A stretch of DNA of 5,818 bases, from positions 1 through 5,818 of the forward strand of contig CAMBHV010000105.1 of NCBI GenBank assembly GCA_945867255.1, read 5' to 3'. The notes under the pieces are model-generated. The model made no database searches. It had not been told where the DNA came from and saw only the letters and a list, made by a program, of their open reading frames with translations. The position numbers were made by a program, and so were the translations under genes. Source of the stretch: an uncultured Clostridia bacterium. Lineage in GTDB: Bacteria > Bacillota > Clostridia > Oscillospirales > Ruminococcaceae. Positions 1 through 4,970 of this stretch are shown here, in pieces (position 1 is the stretch's first letter; each line of letters begins with the position of its first letter).

Positions 1-441
1 GGCCTTCCGCCTGGCGTGAAACCGGGGCTTTCCAATACGGTGGTAATGGTAGCGCTGCTTTTTCTTGGGTTTCCGCAGGCGGTATGTCTGGCGGTGCTCA
101 AAGCGGGGCTGTCTCTTCTGGTACGGGGGGCAATGGCGGGGGCGCTTAGCCTGTGTGGAGGCCTGTTCAGCGTGGCGGTGATGTGGCTTGTACATCGCTT
201 TTTTAAACCCACTTGCTTTATCTTTTCGGCCAGTGGCGCCTTGGCACACAATATGGGACAGTTGCTTCTGTTCTGTGCATTGTGGGGTGCTCAGGGATTG
301 CAGATTATGGTGGCCTATCTTCCCGTGCTGATTCTCAGTGGGCTTTGCATGGGGGGCCTGACAGCACTTTTGCTGCGTGCATTGGTGCCTGCTTTGAAAA
401 AAATGGGGTTTTCTGATATTATTGATAATTTTTATCAATAA
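1..441 (+). CDS. Gx transporter family membrane protein (3' part; start lies upstream of the window)
   Basis: The frame is open from base 1 (G-L-P-P-G-V-K-P-G-L-S-N) to the TAA at 439-441, so 146 residues are visible. A GTG at 16 falls inside the motif PGVKPGLSN, the counterpart of the conserved PGxKLGLAN stretch of the Gx family (often annotated heptaprenyl diphosphate synthase component I). GTG 16 is therefore unlikely to be the true start, and the gene is cut by the window edge. The visible part is highly hydrophobic with about four membrane spans (roughly residues 13-32, 40-65, 82-100, 103-125), then a short charged tail (ALKKMGFSDIIDNFYQ). From family knowledge it is an integral membrane protein, often encoded beside a NusG-domain-II protein. 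Substrate and enzymatic role are unproven, and the synthase name is probably inherited. No terminator follows; its last codons contain the operator-like palindrome of the next gene, so readthrough into rubrerythrin is possible. Confidence 0.8.
   Translation, partial: GLPPGVKPGLSNTVVMVALLFLGFPQAVCLAVLKAGLSLLVRGAMAGALSLCGGLFSVAVMWLVHRFFKPTCFIFSASGALAHNMGQLLLFCALWGAQGLQIMVAYLPVLILSGLCMGGLTALLLRALVPALKKMGFSDIIDNFYQ
421..439. promoter_or_regulatory. Fur/PerR-family operator-like palindrome upstream of rubrerythrin
   Basis: ATTGATAATTTTTATCAAT is a perfect 8-bp inverted repeat around a TTT centre. The inner 15 bases (423-437, TGATAATTTTTATCA) match the Bacillus 7-1-7 Fur box TGATAATNATTATCA at 13 of 14 defined positions, and the PerR box TTATAATNATTATAA at 11 of 14. 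It covers the last codons of the upstream gene and ends 6 bases before the rubrerythrin -35 hexamer. In clostridia, reverse rubrerythrins are known targets of the peroxide sensor PerR, so control by a Fur-family repressor is the natural reading. Which member binds (PerR, Fur or Zur) cannot be told from sequence alone. Confidence 0.6.
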
Positions 442-445
442 GTAC

Positions 446-474
446 TTGACATTGTTTAGAAACGGTGCTATGAT
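446..474 (+). promoter_or_regulatory. Sigma-A-type promoter of rubrerythrin
   Basis: The -35 is TTGACA (446-451, perfect consensus) and the -10 is TATGAT (469-474, one mismatch), separated by exactly 17 bases. An extended -10 TGC lies at 466-468. Transcription would start near 481, giving a leader of about 50 bases. The promoter begins only 4 bases after the stop codon of the upstream gene. Its strength fits an abundant stress protein that needs a repressor to hold it down. Confidence 0.8.
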
Positions 475-533
475 AATTTTGCCGAAAGGCTTTGAAGGAA
501 TGTGACTGAATCGATACGGAGGAAAGAACAACT

Positions 534-1079
534 ATGAAAAAATTTATTTGCACCGTTTGTGGTTATGTACACGAGGGCGACGCTGCCCCTGAATTCTGCC
601 CGGTATGCAAGGCGCCGGCTTCCAAATTTGTGGAGCAGAAGGGCGAGATGACCTGGGCTGCCGAGCACGTAGTGGGCGTGGCTCAGGGCGTAGATCCGGA
701 GATCATTGAAGGCCTGCGCATGAACTTCAATGGCGAATGCAGCGAGGTTGGTATGTACCTGGCTATGGCCCGCGTGGCACATCGCGAGGGCTATCCGGAA
801 ATCGGCCTGTATTGGGAGAAGGCGGCTTATGAAGAGGCCGAGCATGCCGCCAAATTTGCGGAACTGCTGGGCGAAGTGCTCACAGATTCCACCAAGAAGA
901 ACCTGGAGATGCGTGTGGAGGCCGAAAACGGCGCCACTTCCGGCAAGTTTGAACTGGCTAAGAAAGCCAAAGAGCTTGGCTTGGATGCGATCCATGACAC
1001 TGTGCATGAGATGGCGCGCGACGAAGCCCGTCACGGCAAGGCATTTGCTGGCCTGCTGGCTCGTTATTTCGGCAAATAA
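534..1079 (+). CDS. rbr: Reverse rubrerythrin (rubredoxin-first; NADH peroxidase-type)
   Basis: This 181-residue protein reduces hydrogen peroxide to water in the cytoplasm of anaerobes, taking electrons from an NADH-dependent reductase. An N-terminal rubredoxin domain (residues 1-36) has the Fe(Cys)4 pairs C6-x2-C9 and C22-x2-C25. A ferritin-like four-helix diiron domain follows (about 45-180), with likely ligands E68 (NGECSE), E101 and H104 (EEAEH), E131 (EAENGAT), and E164 and H167 (DEARHG). Having rubredoxin first is the reversed order compared with classical rubrerythrin, and the length fits the clostridial reverse rubrerythrins. The start is fixed by GGAGGA at 518-523, 10 bases before ATG 534. 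The gene stands alone between its own promoter with Fur/PerR-like box and a strong terminator, which points to independent, peroxide- or oxygen-induced expression. The symbol rbr is generic; species use rbr3A, rbr2 and others. Confidence 0.95.
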   Translation: MKKFICTVCGYVHEGDAAPEFCPVCKAPASKFVEQKGEMTWAAEHVVGVAQGVDPEIIEGLRMNFNGECSEVGMYLAMARVAHREGYPEIGLYWEKAAYEEAEHAAKFAELLGEVLTDSTKKNLEMRVEAENGATSGKFELAKKAKELGLDAIHDTVHEMARDEARHGKAFAGLLARYFGK

Positions 1080-1119
1080 AATAAATTTACGCGTTGATTT
1101 CTCTGTTCGCTGTATAAAC

Positions 1120-1153
1120 AAAGCAGGGTTGCTAAACGGCAACCCTGCTTTTT
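1120..1153 (+). terminator. Intrinsic terminator of rubrerythrin
   Basis: A perfect 13-bp stem (1120-1132 with 1139-1151, arm AAAGCAGGGTTGC) closes a 6-base loop TAAACG and runs into five T (1149-1153). It lies 40 bases after the rubrerythrin stop. The upstream AAA gives only a weak T run on the other strand, so it acts mainly on the plus strand. Confidence 0.92.
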
Positions 1154-1293
1154 ACATTGTATGATTTTTCGAACATACGATTGTACGAAATTAAATGCAA
1201 CCAACAGAAAAAGTGTATTTTCTGAGTGCGTGGTTGCGAAGCAGGCAAGGACACGTTCGCAGGCCATATCTGCCGTATCCGGAAAAAGAAGGC
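1154..1293. other. Non-coding island between two converging terminators
   Basis: The whole gene-free gap runs from 1080 to 1444. Once the rubrerythrin terminator (1120-1153) and the minus-strand terminator (1294-1334) are removed, about 140 bases remain that neither neighbour should transcribe. I see no ORF with a usable RBS. It contains a small hairpin at 1167-1190 (TTTCG/CGAAA with inner ACA/TGT and an A-A mismatch) and a larger nested hairpin at 1197-1237. A short direct repeat ATTGTAyGA occurs at 1156-1164 and 1180-1188. I recognise no RNA family. Confidence 0.5.
1197..1237. repeat. Nested inverted repeat (two-tier hairpin)
   Basis: GCAACCA (1197-1203) pairs with TGGTTGC (1231-1237). Inside it CAGAAAA (1205-1211) pairs with TTTTCTG (1218-1224) around a 6-base loop. 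One unpaired A on the left and AGTGCG on the right form an asymmetric internal loop. The two tiers, 7 bp each, are perfect. It is not followed by a T run on either strand, so it is not a terminator. Function is unknown. Confidence 0.55.
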
Positions 1294-1334
1294 AAAAAGA
1301 AAAACGCATCCCCAGCCGTAAGGCAGGGAACGCG
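1294..1334 (-). terminator. Intrinsic terminator of the minus-strand DUF4364 gene
   Basis: Read on the minus strand, 1334-1322 pairs with 1305-1317: a 13-position stem with one U-U mismatch and two G-U pairs, and a 4-base loop UUAC. It is followed by UUUUUCUUUUU (1304-1294). The hairpin begins 110 bases after the DUF4364 stop codon, so the mRNA has a fairly long 3' leader-out of about 110 bases. The plus strand also folds here with a GUAA tetraloop, but has a T run only after a further gap (1343-1347). Confidence 0.85.
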
Positions 1335-1444
1335 CTGAAACGTTTTTATTCTCAAACATGGTAAATATGCCGCTTTTACAACATTGCCGGCATTGAAAGC
1401 ACCTTGGCTGAAAACGGAACCATCTTTGCATGAAAAAAGAATGA

Positions 1445-1990
1445 TCAGCTTTCTTGCGTCAACACACCTATCAGATGTTCATACAGTTCGTCGCCATGCG
1501 CAATGAATTGTTCGCGCGCAAGGTTGGCCGAAAATTTGTCCGGCATGGAAACGGCTAACCGAAACAGGGGTGCACCGCCTTCCTCAATGCTGCAATGTAC
1601 CAGATATGACGTGCCAACCTGTTCCAGCTGCACCTTGTGCTGTGCGCTTTTGCGCGCAAGAAGTTGGGCGCGTACCACGGCACGCTGTGCACATTCACGC
1701 ACAGTAAGGGGAACATCCGCCTGAAGCGTGTCGGCCACTTCGCGCCCTTTGGGTAAAATGTGATAACCATCTTCTTTTTTTTCTACAAGCCCTTGGTCGC
1801 AAAGGTCGGAAAGGCAGGCTGCGAACTCAAAGTAATTGACAAGTGCCTCGTTCAGCAGTGCGGCTTCCAGCTCTTCGCCCGTCAGGGGAGATGCGGCATT
1901 CCGAATCAGATAACATAACAAAATGCGTATTTCTGTGGAAGAGTTTAACCCACCGGGCTTCACCCCGGCGGTAAATGCATTTCCAGCCAT
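1445..1990 (-). CDS. DUF4364 family protein, probable winged-helix regulator
   Basis: This is a 181-residue protein of the DUF4364 family, which is widespread in Clostridia and uncharacterised. The N-terminal part (about residues 18-90: EIRILLCYLIRNAASPLTGE ... FAACLSDLCDQGLVEKKEDG ... LPKGREVADTL) has the helix-rich, two-strand-wing pattern of a MarR/PadR-like winged helix. The C-terminal half (about 95-181) is family-specific and may bind a ligand or form the dimer. It has no catalytic motif, signal peptide or membrane span. I choose ATG 1990 because AAGGAGG lies 7 bases before it. An in-frame ATG at 2017 would add nine residues but has no RBS, and that extension contains the RBS itself. 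The gene has its own promoter and terminator. Its targets are unknown; DNA binding is inferred from the fold pattern, not demonstrated. Confidence 0.85.
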   Translation of the reverse strand: MAGNAFTAGVKPGGLNSSTEIRILLCYLIRNAASPLTGEELEAALLNEALVNYFEFAACLSDLCDQGLVEKKEDGYHILPKGREVADTLQADVPLTVRECAQRAVVRAQLLARKSAQHKVQLEQVGTSYLVHCSIEEGGAPLFRLAVSMPDKFSANLAREQFIAHGDELYEHLIGVLTQES

Positions 1991-1997
1991 CTGACGG

Positions 1998-2004
1998 CCT
2001 CCTT
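1998..2004 (-). promoter_or_regulatory. Ribosome binding site that fixes the DUF4364 start
   Basis: AAGGAGG on the minus strand sits 7 bases upstream of ATG 1990. The alternative in-frame ATG at 2017 lies upstream of this site, preceded by a stretch with no purine-rich RBS, so 1990 is clearly the better start. Confidence 0.88.
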
Positions 2005-2055
2005 GCTTGCTGCCCATGCGTGCAAAACGTGACGCAGGGCCCTATTATTATGCTC

Positions 2056-2084
2056 ATTTTACCCCAAACGGCGCTGGTTGTAAA
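2056..2084 (-). promoter_or_regulatory. Sigma-A-type promoter of the DUF4364 gene
   Basis: On the minus strand the -35 is TTTACA (2084-2079) and the -10 is TAAAAT (2061-2056), with exactly 17 bases between them. It would give a leader of about 60 bases before ATG 1990. The leader includes the palindrome AGGGCCCT (2038-2045). Confidence 0.65.
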
Positions 2085-2506
2085 GCGTGGCCCAAGGTTA
2101 ACGGTGGGGGCTGCCGGATAAATGGCTTTGATCTGTTTGGCGCTTTCCGGGGATGGAATCGTACCGGCAGTTCAGATGAACTTCGGTAAAATGTTGAAAC
2201 GGAAGTGCATGGCCATTTTCTCTAAGCTCCGTGCGGCGGGCAGCATCTCTTTTCATGCGTTGCGGGCAAACACTTTTGATAGATACGTTCCCCCTCTGCC
2301 CGGGTTGCAGCCGGAAATCAGGCCTGTAAAGCCTGCCGGGGTTAGTGCAAGCCCTGCGAATTCACCACAGCTCTCTACAAAGAGCATCGCCCCCATCACA
2401 GTTTGACCCGCAGAAGAACAGACGGTGTTGCGGCCACGGCCCGCACGGGTTCCTGCCGTTCACTTTGGCGGTGCAGTAAAATATGTGTGAACTTTGGCAT
2501 GATTAT
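2085..2506. other. About 420 bases without a convincing gene, between divergent promoters
   Basis: The gene-free stretch is 1991-2598. Its ends hold the DUF4364 promoter and leader and the DUF951 promoter and leader, and this is the central part. The plus-strand frame 2122-2406 lacks an RBS and has no protein-like pattern. On the minus strand one frame is open from about 2459 to 2256, reads somewhat protein-like (GAMLFVESCGEFAGLALTPA), then continues in the same frame through two TGA codons. This could be a decayed gene or chance openness in GC-rich DNA. An inverted repeat CTGCCGG/CCGGCAG (2111-2117 and 2164-2170) is also present. I recognise no riboswitch or known ncRNA. Confidence 0.45.
2108..2173. 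repeat. Inverted repeat with 46-base loop
   Basis: CTGCCGG (2111-2117) and CCGGCAG (2164-2170) pair perfectly. On the plus strand two G-U pairs and one G-C pair (2108-2110 with 2171-2173) extend the stem to 10. Inside the loop lies a small hairpin TTCC/GGAA (2145-2148 with 2155-2158). Immediately after it is AGTTC/GAACT (2169-2173 with 2178-2182), which would compete with the outer stem. No T run follows, so this is not a terminator. It may be chance. Confidence 0.35.
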
Positions 2507-2535
2507 TTGCAACAGATGGTATTTTAAGATATACT
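2507..2535 (+). promoter_or_regulatory. Sigma-A-type promoter for the DUF951-prfA operon
   Basis: The -35 is TTGCAA (2507-2512) and the -10 is TATACT (2530-2535), with exactly 17 bases between them. It sits in a sharply AT-rich patch within GC-rich surroundings. The heptamer AAGATAT occurs at 2526-2532 and again at 2540-2546, and a second TATACT lies at 2552-2557. The leader to ATG 2599 would be about 57 bases. No other promoter is evident before the window end, so this probably drives the whole operon. Confidence 0.7.
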
Positions 2536-2582
2536 ATATAAGATATCCGGGTATACTGTTAGTTGTGCCCGGCACCACAAAA

Positions 2583-2590
2583 AAGGAGGG
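2583..2590 (+). promoter_or_regulatory. Ribosome binding site that fixes the DUF951 start
   Basis: AAGGAGGG is followed by 8 bases and then ATG 2599. An in-frame TTG at 2563 would place this site inside the coding region and has no RBS of its own. Confidence 0.88.
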
Positions 2591-2598
2591 CCCGTGGA

Positions 2599-2790
2599 AT
2601 GGATGTACGCGTGGGTGATCATATCCTGACAAAAAAGCCGCATCCCTGCGGTGCCAGCGAGTTTGCCGTGTTGCGCGTGGGGATGGATTTTCGCATCCGC
2701 TGCGTGAAATGCGGCCGCGAAGTGATGGTGGCACGCAGCAAGATCGAAAAAAACATCAAAAAAATCGTGCGCGAGGCTCTGCCGCTTTAG
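2599..2790 (+). CDS. DUF951 family small protein (YyzM-like)
   Basis: This 63-residue basic protein is a full-length member of the DUF951 family (YyzM in Bacillus), common in Firmicutes and of unknown function. The family signature is clear: VGDHILTKKPHPCG (about residues 5-18), then the stretch FAVLRVGMDFRIRCVKCGRE (22-41). A lysine-rich amphipathic C-terminus follows (SKIEKNIKKIVREAL). Three cysteines (C17, C35, C38), the last two as C-x2-C, suggest metal binding or a small nucleic-acid-binding fold, but this is inference. ATG 2599 is chosen over TTG 2563 because of the RBS at 2583-2590. It is the first gene of the operon, 78 bases upstream of prfA with no terminator between them. Confidence 0.88.
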   Translation: MDVRVGDHILTKKPHPCGASEFAVLRVGMDFRIRCVKCGREVMVARSKIEKNIKKIVREALPL

Positions 2791-2868
2791 CAGGGCTTCT
2801 TTCTATGCAAATTGGCCAGGTGGCAAGGCGCCAGGCTGCGAATTTGAATTGGGAAGGAAGCTCATATC

Positions 2869-3954
2869 ATGACAGAAAAACTGCGCGCCGTGCGTGCGCG
2901 CTATGACGAAGTAGGGCAGATGCTGCAGCAGCCAGGTGTGGCGGCGGACCCTGCACAATATGCTCGGCTGATGAAAGAATATAAAAACCTTACGCCGCTT
3001 GCGCAGGCATGCGATGCGTATGAAACCGTGCAGCGTACATTTTGCGGTGCAAAAGAACTGCTGGAAGAACCAGGTTTGGAGCCGGAACTGAAAGAATTGG
3101 CTCAACAGGAATTCAGCGATTCCAAGCGCGAGATGGAGCGCCTGGAGGGCGAGATACGCCTGCTTCTGTTGCCGAAAGATGAAAACGATGATAAAAACGT
3201 GATCGTGGAGATCCGCGGCGGGGCCGGTGGGGAAGAAGCCGCACTGTTTGCCCATAGTTTGTATCGCATGTATCAGATGTATGCGGAAACGCGGGGTTGG
3301 AAAACGGAACTCATCGGCGCCAATGTAACAGAATTGGGCGGCATGAAGGAAGTGAGCTTTTCTATCGAGGGCGCGGGTGCATACAGCCGCATGAAATTTG
3401 AAAGCGGTGTACACCGTGTACAGCGCGTTCCCGAGACAGAAGCGCAGGGCCGGGTACACACCTCCACCGTCACGGTGGCAGTGATGCCGGAAGCCCAAGA
3501 GGTAGAACTGGAACTGGACCCTGCCGATCTGAAAATCGATACATTCCGTTCATCCGGTGCAGGCGGCCAGCACATCAATAAAACGTCCTCTGCCATTCGC
3601 GTAACGCATTTGCCCACCGGTATGGTGGTGGAATGCCAGGACGAAAGAAGCCAATACAAAAATAGGGACAAGGCACTAAAAGTGCTGCGCAGCCGGTTGC
3701 TGGCGCAAAAGCAGGCCGAACAGGACGCAAAGCTGGCCGCCCAGCGCAAAAGCCAGGTGGGCACGGGCGACCGCTCAGAGCGCATCCGCACCTACAATTA
3801 CCCGCAGGGCCGTGTAACAGACCATCGTATCGGCCTTACGCTGTATAAATTGGACGCTATTCTGGATGGTGCGCTGGATGAGGTGATCGATGCACTGGCC
3901 ACAGCAGACAGGGCAGAAAAGCTGAAAGCCGCCGGAGAGGAGGGTACACAATGA
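2869..3954 (+). CDS. prfA: Peptide chain release factor 1 (RF1)
   Basis: This 361-residue class I release factor recognises UAA and UAG in the ribosomal A site and triggers hydrolysis of the peptidyl-tRNA. Domain 1 (about residues 1-110) is helical. The codon-recognition domain carries the P-x-T tripeptide as PET at 188-190 within HRVQRVPETEAQGRVHTS; PET is also found in other Firmicute RF1s. The catalytic GGQ is at 232-234 in SSGAGGQHINKTSSAIRVTH, whose Gln is normally methylated by PrmC. The PxT motif marks RF1 rather than RF2 (SPF). Length is normal and no key residue is missing. The start is supported by GGAAGGAAG ending 8 bases before ATG 2869. Its stop overlaps the next start (ATGA, 3951-3954), which favours coupled translation of sua5. 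Confidence 0.97.
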   Translation: MTEKLRAVRARYDEVGQMLQQPGVAADPAQYARLMKEYKNLTPLAQACDAYETVQRTFCGAKELLEEPGLEPELKELAQQEFSDSKREMERLEGEIRLLLLPKDENDDKNVIVEIRGGAGGEEAALFAHSLYRMYQMYAETRGWKTELIGANVTELGGMKEVSFSIEGAGAYSRMKFESGVHRVQRVPETEAQGRVHTSTVTVAVMPEAQEVELELDPADLKIDTFRSSGAGGQHINKTSSAIRVTHLPTGMVVECQDERSQYKNRDKALKVLRSRLLAQKQAEQDAKLAAQRKSQVGTGDRSERIRTYNYPQGRVTDHRIGLTLYKLDAILDGALDEVIDALATADRAEKLKAAGEEGTQ

Positions 3955-4970
3955 AAACCGAATTGTTGCGCCCTCAGCCCGAGACAATCAGGCGCGCTGC
4001 AGATGTGCTGTTGAATGGCGGGCTGGTGGCTATTCCTACCGAAACGGTGTATGGCCTTGCGGCAAGCGCGCTGGACGAACAGGCCGTGCGCGCCATTTTT
4101 AAGGCCAAGGGCCGTCCGCAGGATAATCCGCTGATCTCGCACATCTCTTCTTTAGACAGGTTGGACGTGAGCTCAGGGTAGGTGCCTGCGGCGGGCTAAC
4201 GGCTGGGTGAGTCATGGTGGGCGGGGCCACGCTGGATGGTTTTACCGCGTGGCGCTGCGCTGGCAGATGCGGTGTGTGCGGGGCTGGATACAGCTGCCGT
4301 GCGCATGCCCAGCCATCCTGTGGCGCAGGCAGTGATTCGTGCGGCAGGTGTGCCTCTGGCCGCACCGTCTGCCAACCTCTCCGGAAGCCCAAGCCCCACA
4401 ACGGCACGGGATGTAATGGCAGATATGGACGGCCGTATCCCGATGGTGCTGGATGGCGGCGCATGTGAGGTTGGGGTGGAATCTACCGTGGTTTCCCTGA
4501 CAGGGCCGCAACCTGTTTTGCTGCGCCCGGGTGGCATTACCAGAGAACAGCTGCAGCAGGTGCTTGGGTGTGAAGTGGTGCTGGCACACGCAGTACTGCA
4601 TGGCCTGCGTGAAGGTGAAACGGCAGCTTCTCCGGGGATGAAATATAAGCATTATGCACCCAAAGCTCAATTGACACTGGTAAAAGGCAGTTTGGATGCA
4701 TATTGTGAATACATCAGGAATCATGCAGGGCCGGGTGTGTTTGCACTGTGCTATGAAGGCGAGGAAAGCGCGGTAGGTGTGCCTGCTGTGACCTATGGCC
4801 GCCGTGAAAGCGCAGCCAGCCAGGCGCATGCCCTGTTTACTTCTTTGCGTGAGCTGGACCGTCAGGGCGCGCGCATTGTGTATGCACGCTGCCCGCAGGA
4901 GGACGGTGTGGCGCTGGCGGTGTATAACCGCATTTTACGCGCGGCGGCATTTCGGGTGGTGGAAGTATGA
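3951..4970 (+). pseudogene. tsaC: Sua5/TsaC threonylcarbamoyl-AMP synthase, interrupted by two in-frame stops
   Basis: An intact gene would make threonylcarbamoyl-AMP from threonine, bicarbonate and ATP, the first step of tRNA t6A37 formation. The N-terminal part has PTETVYGLA (30-37) and KAKGRPQDNPL (51-61). After the lesion come LDTAAVRMPSHP (112-123), APSANLSG (138-145, the S-x-N motif), EVGVESTV (173-180), RPGGITREQL (192-201), the Sua5 linker SPGMKYKHYAP (227-237) and a complete Sua5 domain to codon 339. The total of 340 codons is the usual Sua5 length, with no net indel. However, codon 77 is TAG (4179-4181) and codon 83 is TAA (4197-4199). The hallmark FWPGPLT reads WWAGPRW (89-95). VPAA, RL, E, W and GP still align in frame, so this is clustered substitution and not a frameshift. 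It overlaps prfA and coaE by ATGA. Either it is a real inactivation or a sequencing error; an essential gene makes error quite likely. Confidence 0.85.

Noticed and set aside
421..439. Palindrome as a terminator for the Gx-family gene
   Set aside because: The stem is almost all A-T, the loop is 3 bases and no T run follows; it fits an operator better.
468..1142. Long minus-strand open frame (224 codons) opposite rubrerythrin
   Set aside because: It mirrors the strongly supported rubrerythrin gene, has no RBS and reads as Cys/His-rich low-sense protein; a shadow of GC-rich coding DNA.
1990..2017. Nine-residue N-terminal extension of the DUF4364 protein from ATG 2017
   Set aside because: The AAGGAGG RBS lies inside this extension, 7 bases before ATG 1990.
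2122..2406. Plus-strand 94-codon open frame in the intergenic region
   Set aside because: No RBS, no promoter and no recognisable protein pattern.
2803..3498. Minus-strand open frame (231 codons) opposite prfA
   Set aside because: prfA on the plus strand is certain here; the antisense frame has no RBS and no family features.
4179..4199. Recoding of TAG as pyrrolysine or other readthrough in sua5
   Set aside because: A TAA follows six codons later and surrounding conserved residues are also damaged, so recoding does not explain the pattern.
4236..4970. Separate short Sua5-like gene starting at ATG 4236
   Set aside because: It lies in the same frame as 3951-4178 and simply continues the same protein after the stops. 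No RBS precedes 4236, and the piece would lack the N-terminal half of the active site.
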